A DNA stretch of 64,000 nucleotides, from assembly GCA_019914995.1 (NCBI GenBank), contig CM034138.1, forward strand, positions 744,001 to 808,000, in the 5' to 3' direction. The notes beneath the pieces are model-generated. The model saw only the letters and a list, made by a program, of their open reading frames with translations, did not search any database and was not told where the DNA came from. The position numbers and the translations under genes are program-made. Positions 49,101-62,026 of the stretch are shown one piece after another. The stretch comes from Acanthochlamys bracteata (lineage: Eukaryota; Streptophyta; Magnoliopsida; Pandanales; Velloziaceae). Numbering within the stretch: the first letter of the stretch is position 1; every line of letters begins with the position of its first letter.

Positions 49101-49365
49101 CCGTCGAGATGTCCATATTGGAAAAATTGACTAACTTAACGAAATCGCCACCGTTGCATTCTATTCCGGTCCAGTTGCAGTGAGGTGTAGTAGTGGAGTT
49201 GTTCCATGAGCTTAGAGCAGCTGGGTTTCCCAAGCTTTGCTTGATTTGCAGTAGAGTTCGTTTCTCTTCATCTGGAGTTTGAGATCGTGTTATGATAAAC
49301 AGTTCAGTAGAGAGTAGAAAGAAGAGTAGTAGTGGAAGCATAGGAAGGTTTTGTTTTGCAGCCAT
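46192..49365 (-). CDS. LRR receptor-like kinase, subfamily XI (HSL1-like)
   Basis: A plasma-membrane receptor kinase of the group that contains peptide-hormone receptors such as HAESA. Two exons, 46725-49365 and 46192-46643, give 1030 residues; the intron lies inside the kinase domain between YMAP and EMGYTRK, a position conserved in this subfamily. Order: signal peptide (about 1-28), LRR N-cap with CNWTGIEC, about 21 leucine-rich repeats of 24 residues, a juxtamembrane Cys pair (FLCSQNSLLNLRSC), one membrane span near residues 633-655, then a kinase. Kinase motifs: VAVKKI (Lys near 723), HRDVKSSNILLD (near 832, RD type), DFGLARML, FAGSFGYMAPE, and DVYSFGVVLLELVTGRKA. The ATP-clamping loop is odd: LIDSDTSSTGRVYKI keeps only the last Gly of GxGxxG. 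Catalytic Lys, Asp and DFG are retained, so it is probably still active or weakly active. Ligand unknown. Confidence 0.93.
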
Positions 49366-49880
49366 GATTGGAGATGAGTTGAGCTCTCTGTGAATGATTG
49401 AGGCTGAGAAGAAATGTTTTCTTGCTGTAGAGCTTTGAAGGAAGGTGTGGAAGATTGGTTTGTCTTTTGGTGATAGACTAACTTCACACTTTCAGTTAGC
49501 ATGCAAAGGTTGACTTCCAAGTTCCTAAGTTCAAACATGAAAAAAGATAAAGATTTAGATTTCAGTAGACTTTCTTCTAGAAACCCACTGCCTGCCTTGA
49601 AGGCTAGAAATCTAGAATTCGTAATTTTATACTCTTTTCCAACATGTGTATGTTTAGTTTTAGAGTGCATTGTTTTTGTCTTTATAATTTATATTAAAAA
49701 TTTATGTTTAATTCATCTCTAGTGACACAAATAAATAACTATCAGCGCATTTTTTTTCGAAAGAATAAACAAACTACGTTCATTTATTATTATTTTTATC
49801 AACTTATTTTAATTATAAAAACTCTTAGTGGAATCTTATCTTTACCGGTTACCAGTTTAAGGAATCGTTTAAAAATGCTT
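49366..49880. other. Receptor kinase promoter and leader
   Basis: Short frames on both strands here are not credible genes. The first ~150 bases likely hold the receptor kinase leader on the minus strand. No clear TATA box was picked out. Confidence 0.4.
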
Positions 49881-50168
49881 AAAGGCGTGTTTCAATTGAG
49901 TGAAATTTCACTTTCTTTCGCTAAAATTGAAGTTTCATTTATTTTTTTTGTTTCAATTGTAAATAGAATTGGAAACTCGAGTTTCCAGTTTTATACAAGT
50001 GGAACTCAAATTTTATTACATTTTTTTTTTCAATTCACTTTCGACTCACTTCAACAATCAATTAAAACATAAAAACTAAACTCCACTTTCAACTTATTTT
50101 TCAAAAACTCTATTTTTTATTTTTCACTTTTACGTAACTCAGTTATGGACATTTAAAACACGCCCTAA
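49881..50168. repeat. MITE-like element, family A, copy 3 (reverse orientation)
   Basis: Terminal inverted repeat GGCGTGTTT (49884-49892) with AAACACGCC (50156-50164), nine of nine. The right end read in reverse, AGGGCGTGTTTTAAATGTCC then ATAACTGAGTTACGTAAAAG, aligns with the left ends of copies 1 and 2. The interior differs and is less AT-rich, so it may be a distinct subfamily or a chimeric copy. Confidence 0.75.
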
Positions 50169-50544
50169 AATAAAGAGCATTTTTAAAAACAATTATTTAA
50201 AAATAATAAAAGTATACATACAAAAAGTGTTTATTAATGCTTATGATATTGCTTTTTATTTTAAATAGTTTTATATTATAATAAACTTTCTTGAGTATTT
50301 AAATTTTTTTTAAAAGTTAAAATATATATAAATTATATATCGTATAATTTATTTATATAATTTATAATACTGTTTTAATAAATATTAAACTTACTTTTTG
50401 AAAAATTCAAAAAAATTAGTTTAGAAAATATATTTTATTTTAAGTAGTTACAAACATCTCCATTAAAAATTTCTGAAGTAGAACTCAACTTTTAAAACAC
50501 TTATCTAAAAACAATATAATATTGAAAAATTAGAAGTTGTAAAT
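50169..50544. other. AT-rich spacer between two MITE-like elements
   Basis: Over 75 percent AT, no reading frame of note. It may itself be an older insertion, since it begins directly at the end of the family A copy and ends near the start of the family B copy. Confidence 0.35.
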
Positions 50545-50780
50545 AAGGGCGCGTTTGGAACCGCTTTATAAAAAATTATTTTTTCATTTTTTTCTATTTT
50601 ATATTTTTAATATATATTTTATAAGTATTTAAAAAATTTATTTAAAAATTTAAAAAATTTAAAAAATTTTACGAAATAAATTTTTATTATTATATATTAT
50701 TATTATTATTTTAAAAATAAAAAAAATAATTTTTATTTTAAAAATATTTTATTTTATAAGTATTTCTAAACGTTCCATAA
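50545..50780. repeat. MITE-like element, family B, copy 3 (reverse orientation)
   Basis: About 235 bp, left end GGGCGCGTTTGGAACCGC then TTTATAAAA, right end TTTTATAAGTATTTCTAAACG, an imperfect inverted repeat (GTTTGGAA..GCTTTATAAAA against GTTTAGAAATACTTATAAAA). The reverse complement aligns with copy 2 across its AT-rich interior. No coding capacity. Confidence 0.7.
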
Positions 50781-52176
50781 AAAGCTTTGCCGAATGACTA
50801 ATGAAATGTTGAATTTCATGGAAAGTTCTTTACGTAATTCGTATGCGCAAATCTTGCTTAAAAAGTGGGTGTAATTTTAGTCAAATTAACAAACTCATAT
50901 AATAATTGGTCTTTCCTTCCTAATAACAAATAAGGAGATAGCAAAATAAGAATTGGTCTTCGAGTTTGAGTCGTAGACTCGTAGGTTTGCATGTCCATAT
51001 AGTTTCCTTACTAGAAAGAAGAAGCAGAGAAAAATATTACGTCGTGATAATGTTTTGAGTCATGGCCGCCCACGTTGACTGCTTCAGTTCCTGAGGAAGC
51101 AAAAGTTAGGTTAATAATACTGGATGATTTTAATTAGAAGGTTCACTTTATTAAGAGACTTACTAGAATTACTTCAAAATTTTTAAAATAAACTTTTAGT
51201 GAAGTTTTTTTAAAATAATTTTAGTTTAAAGTTTTACATATAGAAAAAACTTGAAGTATTCTTATTTTTTCTCATATATATATATATATATAATAAAAAT
51301 ATTTTAATTTTTATACATATTTTAAGCATTTCATATTTATTTGTGATCATAAAGACCTATAAATTTAATCTCTACCACTAGATATGAATAATTATTAGTT
51401 GGTAATATGCAAATAAAATTTTATTTTAATAAGATTATAAATCGATTTCCATCCAGCCACTTGATCATAATGGCACAAATAAAAAAAAAAAACTATATAT
51501 ATGAATTATTATGATCAAGTGATATGATATGTCGATCTAATCCGATTGAAATAAAAAATTTAGCAGTATGTTATCGATATATAGTTCTTCATAGTAAAGA
51601 TTAAATTTAAATATTTTTATGGCCACAAATAAACATCAAATGTTCTGAAATATATATAAAAATTAGAATGCCTATATTTCTTTCATATCTATATATATAT
51701 AATATAATAAGATTTTAGTTTAAACACTAAGAACCTTTGGGAAAGAACTTTGGTTGTTTGTTCCGTTGGTTTTTGGCAACATTAGATTTTATTCATTAGA
51801 AGCATTTTTTCTCCTAATATATTATGCTTAAATCTTTTGAACAGACCTGATAACATTGAGATTCTTAATATATATGCTAATAAATGTTTAACAGACTACC
51901 TGATTGATACCTACTGATAAAGACCTCAAAGAAAAAATAAAAAATCTCATAATAGTTATTTGAGGCAAAAAGTTTTTCATCAAAACACCTTCTAGTTTCA
52001 CATGTTTCAATAAGCGTCCATCGATCAATTTTTTTTGACAATCTTTTGATAAAAGAAGATAAGGTGCTCGATTATTCGAAGTAATAAAAATCCTGAAGAT
52101 GGACTCCGAAAAACGAAGTTGTGGAAAAAAGGAAAAGAGTTTAGATCAAACAGTTCGAACACCACCCGGGAAAATC
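50781..52176. other. AT-rich spacer and 3' flank of eEF2
   Basis: No gene is supported. A (TA)n tract lies at 51274-51293 and a second TATATATA run near 51690. The last ~150 bases are the probable 3' untranslated region of eEF2. Confidence 0.45.
51274..51293. repeat. (TA)n microsatellite
   Basis: About ten perfect dinucleotide units in an AT-rich spacer. Confidence 0.85.
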
Positions 52177-54927
52177 TCATAGCTTGTCCTCGTACTCGGA
52201 CAATGGGGTGATCTGCACCTTCAACCCTTTCCTCATGCGGATCCCAAGAACAAGATTGTTAGCCTGAGTGCCAAATTCCAGAGGATCAGAAGATATCATG
52301 TCCCAGTGATCAAAGACACTCTGAGGGAAAGCCTGGCCTGATGTAGCTGCCCTAAGGTTGCCTGAGAATCCAAACGACTCAATGACAGGAAGGTAAGCCT
52401 TGATGTTGTAAAGGGGAGTGCCAGGCCTCTGAAGCTCTTCAAACACATGACCTCTTTTCTGGTTAAGGACACTATAAATACCACCCAATGCCTGTTCAGG
52501 AGCTTGTATCTCAACCAAGTACACCGGCTCGAGAAGCCTGGGCTTGGCAGTCAACTGAGCAGCATAGATCACTCTTCTGGCTGTTGGCATGATCTGACCA
52601 CCTCCTCTGTGGATGGCATCAGCATGCAGCACAGCATCACAGACCTCAAAGCATATTCCGCGCATGTTCTCTTCAGCAAGAGCACCCTCCTTTGAAGCCC
52701 ACTGGAAGCCAGAAACAACAGAATCCTTAATTTCATTCAGATACTGAACCCCCTTACACATGTCGACAACCATGTTTGGACCAGTTGTCTCAGGTCCAAA
52801 GCACCAAATCTTCTTTGCAAGATCCTTGTCCCAGCCATACTCTTCCGAAAGTATCTTGGAGCGGACCTTGGGATCATCTCTTGGTCCAATTTTGCCCTCA
52901 TCAATAGCCTCAGCAAGACCTTCTTCCATGGGACGAGCTTCCATGTACAGACGGTTATGCTTGTTAGGAGACTTGCTCATCACTGTACGGCTGGACTTCT
53001 CAAGAACAGTCTCACGGAACGAAACAACAGGATCTGAAATAATAATCTCAGCCCCACCCATGAAATCTTCCTGCAGATCCTTCAAACAGATCTCCAGGTG
53101 GAGTTCACCTGCTCCAGCAACAATGTGCTCACCAGACTCCTCAATGGTACAGACAACCATAGGATCTGACTTGGCTAAACGTTTCAGACCTTCGACAAGT
53201 TTGGGAAGGTCTGAGGCAACCTTGCACTGAACAGCAACACGAACGACAGGTGAAACAGAAAATTTCATTGCCCTGATGGGATGGGCGTCAACTTCCTTCT
53301 CATTCGTCAAAGTAGCATTCTTAGTAATATACTGATCAAGACCGACCATGGCTACCGTGTTGCCACAGGGCACATCCTCAACAGACTCCTGCTTCTTGCC
53401 CATCCAAATAACAGTCCTCTGCACACTCTTCACGTACAGGTCTTTCTTCTGGCCAGGAACATAGTTTGGACCCATGATTCGAACCTTCATACCAGTTGCC
53501 ACCCTCCCGGAGAAGACACGGCCAAAAGCAAAGAATCTACCCTTGTCAGGAGCCGGAATCATCTTCGAGACATAGAGCATGAGGGGACCATCAGGATCAC
53601 AATTCCTTATAGAGTTTGCGTATGGGTCATCAAGAGGACCTTCGTAAAGGTTCTCAACACGATACCTCTGTGCCTTAGCAGGCGATGGAAGACGGAAGAT
53701 CATCATCTCCAGAAGCGCATTACTTGCAGGAAGCCATGTCTGCATAACTCTCTTCATCAGTGCCTTGCCAACCAGCTCCTTCTCATCTGCCTTCATTGTG
53801 ACACCAAGCTTCTGCAACATTGGCCACAACTTGTCCTTCTGATCATTTATGCAAAGACTAATGATCTGCTTAATAGGCTCATAACAAAGTTGAACAAAGC
53901 CACGTTTGCAAGTAGCAGAACCAGTGGGCTTGTTGGTCCATTTCTTAGTGGCTGGATCGAAGTAGTTCTCACCCCAGAGTCTCTGCATCATCTTAGCTTC
54001 GTCAACTCCAAACTTTGAAGCATACATTTTAGCAAAGTTCGTCAAAGTAAATGCCCAACCATGCAGTCCAGCAGAGAAAGCAACAGTTCCATTTTCTGGG
54101 TAGACTTGAACATCACCGAGAAGAGGATCTTCATAAGTAGCCATGATAACATTAGCGTTCTCAATGACCCTCTGGAACGTCTGATAAGCTTCCTCTCCTT
54201 CCACCTGAAGCTCCAGGAAACAGCGATCCATCTTGTTAACAGCCAATACTGGCCTAATCCTTTCTCCAAGAGCCTGACGAAGGACAGTTTCAGTCTGGAC
54301 ACAAACTCCTTCCACACAGTCGACGACAACCAATGCTCCATCGGTGATACGCAATGCAGCTGTGACCTCCGATGAGAAATCGACGTGCCCAGGAGAATCG
54401 ATGAGATTAATGAGATATTCATTGCCTGTCCTCTCTCCCTTGAAGTTCTTCAGGTCGTCATCAGTCATTTCATAGTAAAGAGAAATCCCGGTTGATTTAA
54501 TTGTGATTCCACGCTCTGCTTCATCAGCACGCGTATCAGTCATCCTGACATCTCCAGCAACTTCCTGGGCAATGATTCCGGCAGCCGCCACAAGAGAGTC
54601 AGTTAGAGTAGACTTGCCTGTAATACCACAAACCCTTAGGCAACTAACAATTTAGAAAGATATAAGGAACAATTAAGGAGACAAAGCATGGTAACTTGTT
54701 AATCGACGAAAATAAGACAAAATTGATATGCTTTAAAACAATCAAAAAGAGCTCTCTGAACCTACTAAATCCATAAAATAGAATGAACATCTCATCAAGA
54801 CTTGAACAAGATAAATGCAACGAAGATAAAAATTACCATGATCAACATGGGCTATGACTGACATATTCCTGATATTATGCTTTAGGTCCATAATCCAACG
54901 GAGCTCATCAGCTGTAAACTTCACCAT
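52177..54927 (-). CDS. EEF2: Translation elongation factor 2 (eEF2)
   Basis: The GTPase that drives ribosome translocation in the cytosol. Exons 54837-54927 and 52177-54617 give 843 residues, exactly the usual plant length. The short first exon ends inside the P-loop: [20 protein letters not shown], then VIAHVDH, with the second exon supplying [11 protein letters not shown]. Other GTPase motifs: [13 protein letters not shown] and [13 protein letters not shown]. Domain IV contains [16 protein letters not shown], whose His (about residue 700) is the diphthamide site targeted by ADP-ribosylating toxins. The C-terminus ends LSEYEDKL, the eukaryotic consensus. A leader intron is likely, because TTTGCAG followed by GTTCACTATC sits about 45 bases upstream of the ATG. 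The long second exon has strong codon bias, as expected of a highly expressed gene. Identification is certain; it is intact. Confidence 0.98.
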
Positions 54928-57888
54928 CTTGACTTTTTCTGAAGATCATACACAGCAAGAGATAGTGAACCTGCAAACTGTAACAGAAATTATGGACCAA
55001 CATCGAATCAAGCATATCCATGAAATTATCGTTATCACACGTATCCATGAAATTACTAAACTTCTATGGCTTAGTGTTGAAGCTACAGATATTTGATCAT
55101 AGATAGCTAGGAATCTAATGAAACATGCATATATTATTATGTCTCATATATGTGAAACAAAACTACAGACTACGGCTACACCTATATACTACCTACAGAC
55201 CATGAAGACATGAATTACAAACCTAACAAAAATACCTAGATAGAACAAACATACTTCAGATTTATTGTATTAAGTAATCGTGAGTGAACAAGAACCTAGA
55301 TTTAGTATAAAGCTACCGACGTTGACCGACTGGATCCACATAAGAAGTAAAATACAGAAGCTCAGAGTTCCAAATCTGGAGAAGATGCAAACGCAAATCC
55401 AGAAAACAGATACACAGCAAAAACAACGCAAATCAAAATTGATTAAGTACATCTGCAAAAGGAACTCATCACAAACATCTACAAACACCTCAAAAGAGCA
55501 CAAGTCACGTAAATAACACTCTATCAAAACCTTAATCAATCTACAGATCTTTCAAATCGAAATTGATTCAACAACGAATTGGTCACAAAAAGAAGAGCTA
55601 GATGGCAACTTGCACTTTAGCTTTAGAAGAAGATGACCACAGTAGCTAGAGAGAGCTCCAGACGTTCCCTTATTTGTCAATTGCAATTCGGTCAATTTAC
55701 TCAGTTCCCATGCTCGGCACGTATTTAACAGGTAAACAAAAACGCTCCAACATTGTTAGAAAATAATAAATTACATTGCGGGATCAGTAATTAACAAATA
55801 ACGAGTTTTCCACGTTGTGCCATAGCGGTTGTAGTTCGTAATGAATTCTTTTGGAGATATCTCCAACCAGTCGATGATAAACTCTATCAAACAGACGCTA
55901 AATAGTAGTGTTACGGTAGATGAAAATTTGCGCCACATAAGCATAATCCTGATACTTGATAAATCCTTATGCCTGCTAACATTGCGGTAACCTGATGACT
56001 GGATAAATCATTTCAAGTAAATACCCATATATTCACAGAGTCTCAAATACATAATACCATTGGCTATGGACAGTTGTTTCCCTTCTAATTCAAATGTAAG
56101 ACCTGCTACCATTGACATTAGGAAGAACATACTTTCTCAATATTATAAACAAAAGCTGTCTCTTATTCGTGACACGAAATGCAGGGTCCCTCGTAGGCCA
56201 GATAGTAGAGCAATGACAAGCCAACACTTTGTTATCTTTCATTTTACTCAAATCAGTACATAATAGCTACAAAAGTCTGCATTGCATTAGCCTGCACTAG
56301 CCACAAGGAGGAAGATGAGTTTAAGCGATATATGTGAAATTTTAAGAACTTTTCAAAAATTTCACAGCTTGCCTACCAAAATCATCAGTCTCAGAAGCCA
56401 GTGAACAAGTTAACAGACAGCTTAAATCATGCAATATTATCCTTCTTTGTACAAAAAGCAAAATAATTTAGTAACTCATGAGTATACTCTCTTACTGCAG
56501 AAATTTCAACAGTAGTATCGTATGCAATAAAGGGGGCATTGATGACGAAATTTGCAAAGGAAAATGCAGCATTTAAAAAACAAAAAGCAACTGTTAACAA
56601 ACTGAGAGCTTACTGGGAGTCATTTCCACTGCACCTTAACATAATCAAGAAAGAAAGAATACTTTTTTAAGGGTGAGCTTTTCCTCAAGACTTTTCTTTC
56701 ATCCCAAAGACCAAACAATTGCTCCTACTCAAATATCTGGCTTCCATAACCCTAACTGCGATAAATTCCCAAGTCATCCACTGCGAAAAATCATCTCAGG
56801 TTGCACCATGATCGTATGCCTATCAATTGAGCTTCAAATGTGGCTCTGCTGACATCCTAGGAGCTTAGTGACTTTCATATAGCCACTACTTCGTATATAG
56901 CAATAATTTTCGTCAGGTGTATCATCAGAAACAGAAGATATTTTACAAGACTTCACAAAGATATGTGAGTCTATTTCCATATAAACCATTTTAATACAAA
57001 TGCGCTACTTATCAAGTGAAGTACCTTAACAGGGGAACGATAGGATGAAGTCAAAACAGGAGCAAATCAAATTTCTAAGAAAGCGTTTTGATAACACATA
57101 ATTAACCAAAGCACAAACACGTTTTGCATCTTGACTTACCACTTGTTCCTCTTAATGCTAACCACAATGCAATTTCATCTGCACATAAAAGCTATCACAT
57201 GGTAAGTTTATCACTCTGCAGATAATCAAAAGAAGACGAATTGATTCATTGGCTCTACATAAGAAGTGGGATAGCTTGAAGCTCTAACAACTTGTGTGCT
57301 TCTTAAACTTTAATCAATCAACAGAAGCTAGCAACCCTACTCGGATTGGACGTGTGGAACTTGGCGTGCATCAAGAACCAAAGGCCTCGAGCTGATGAAA
57401 ATTTTAAGGCCGACTCAAGAGTATGACCTTTCCCCCAAGCTGGGTCAGTTAACAGTCCTTATCTATCAAGCTTTGAAAGTTCACCGAAATCAAGTCACAA
57501 CATGTGCTCTATCACTATGTTTACTATACTTGCCAAAGCCAACCCATGCAGTTATATAAGCCTCAATTATTTCTACTTTGACAAGTATAACACTTAGACT
57601 ATCATGCTACAACTACAAATGGAGCAACACAATCGCCCCTTTCATGGCAATCACTTAAACCCTTTTATTGTTAACACCATCATGCAGAACAAATCTTACA
57701 ACATAGGGACACGCATAACCCTTCACAGCTACCTAAGAAATCAACAACCAATCAACCACAAGAAGAAGTCGTTGACTAGTGAACCTGAAGTATGGCATGT
57801 GGTGACTATCTAATATATAAGAGTACAATCAAAATTTACATCATAGAAAATGGCTTTCACTAATCAAGCAAAACTTCCTCACCATATC
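54928..57888. other. eEF2 leader intron and promoter, then spacer
   Basis: A probable leader intron of eEF2 has its minus-strand acceptor near 54973; the upstream leader exon cannot be fixed but CT-rich sequence near 55610-55670 (minus strand) is a good candidate. From about 55750 to 57888 I see no convincing gene. The segment 57330-57490 is less AT-rich but has no recognisable product on either strand. The last 100 bases are the 3' flank of the dehydrogenase gene. Confidence 0.45.
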
Positions 57889-58899
57889 TTACTGGCCACT
57901 CTTCAGGCAAGTGTTGTTAAGCCGCTCCACAGCCAGAATGAGAGCTTGAGTCCCCAACCCTCCTTCACCATGCGCCAAAAGCGAAACATACAGCTGCTGC
58001 GCAAGTGCAAGGCCAGGCAAGGCCAGACCTAAGCTCTGGCATTCCTTCAAGCAGATTCCCAAATCCTTCACAAAATGGTGAACATAGAACCCAGGCGCCA
58101 TGTTTCTCTCCAGCATTTTCTTCCCATTAAGCTCAAGGGACTTTGACCCTGCCGCACCCGTTGATATCGCCTCCATCCATTTACCAACATCCAACCCCGC
58201 CTTGTGTGCATACATCATTCCCTCCACTAACCCAACCATTGTTGAAGCAATCACAATCTGGTTACCCAGTTTCGCCCGCTGCCCTGCACCAGGCCCACCC
58301 ATGTACCTCATAGTCCCCATGAGATCAAACAATGGCGACAACCGTCGAACAACCGACTCATCTCCACCGGCGAAGATTGACAGTTTTCCTTCACGGGCTC
58401 CACGATCTCCGCCTGATACCGGGGCATCAATAGACCAACATGAACGCGCACGTGCGGCCTCTGCGATCTCACAGGCGAGGGCTGGGTCGCTAGTAGTCAT
58501 ATCAACAAGAACACCGTTAGGAGAAAGACCAGCAAGCACACCGGAAGTGGGATCCAGTGCCACGTGGCGTACATCTGTTGGGTAACCAACAATAGTGAAA
58601 ATTACATCGCTATTCTTCGCGACGGAAAACGGTGAATTGGCAAGAGTAGCGCCCATATCAACGAGTTGTTGGGTTTTCGAAGCAGTCCGGTTGAAAACAG
58701 TGACAGAGAAGCCGGCTTTGATGAGATGGGCGGCCATGAACTGGCCCATAACGCCGGTGCCGATCCAACCGACACGTGTCGTGCTTGCGGTCACGGACTG
58801 GTTTAGATCAGCGGTGGTCGACATGGTTCGAGAAACGAAGGCGGCGGCGGAGTAGCGTGGTAGTTGTCGGCGAAGCAGAGCAGTGAAGCGTTCGAGCAT
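57889..58899 (-). CDS. 3-hydroxyisobutyrate dehydrogenase-like 1, probably mitochondrial
   Basis: A member of the beta-hydroxyacid dehydrogenase family, NAD(P)-dependent, possibly in valine breakdown or in reduction of short aldehydo-acids. Single exon, 336 residues, the size of the Arabidopsis HIBADH-like proteins, which are also intronless. The N-terminus MLERFTALLRRQLPRYSAAA is Arg-rich and lacks acidic residues, a mitochondrial presequence type; a second Met (residue 26, MSTTADLN) could give a form without it. The Rossmann motif is VGWIGTGVMGQFMAAHL (GxGxxG), the substrate-binding motif DAPVSGGDRGAREGKLSIF, and the catalytic Lys lies in GAGQRAKLGNQIVIA. All are intact. GC-rich coding sequence contrasts with its flanks. 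It is divergent from SQD1. Exact substrate is not decided by the sequence. Confidence 0.92.
   Translation of the reverse strand: MLERFTALLRRQLPRYSAAAFVSRTMSTTADLNQSVTASTTRVGWIGTGVMGQFMAAHLIKAGFSVTVFNRTASKTQQLVDMGATLANSPFSVAKNSDVIFTIVGYPTDVRHVALDPTSGVLAGLSPNGVLVDMTTSDPALACEIAEAARARSCWSIDAPVSGGDRGAREGKLSIFAGGDESVVRRLSPLFDLMGTMRYMGGPGAGQRAKLGNQIVIASTMVGLVEGMMYAHKAGLDVGKWMEAISTGAAGSKSLELNGKKMLERNMAPGFYVHHFVKDLGICLKECQSLGLALPGLALAQQLYVSLLAHGEGGLGTQALILAVERLNNTCLKSGQ

Positions 58900-62026
<3,127 letters not shown>

Noticed and set aside
53281-54018. 245-codon frame on the plus strand, the longest frame opposite eEF2
   Set aside because: It lies wholly inside the second eEF2 exon on the other strand. 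Long antisense frames are common over strongly biased coding sequence. The product is not protein-like.
58100-58585. 161-codon plus-strand frame over the dehydrogenase gene
   Set aside because: Antisense to the intact HIBADH-like gene; rich in Pro, Ser and Arg as expected from reading GC-rich codons backwards.
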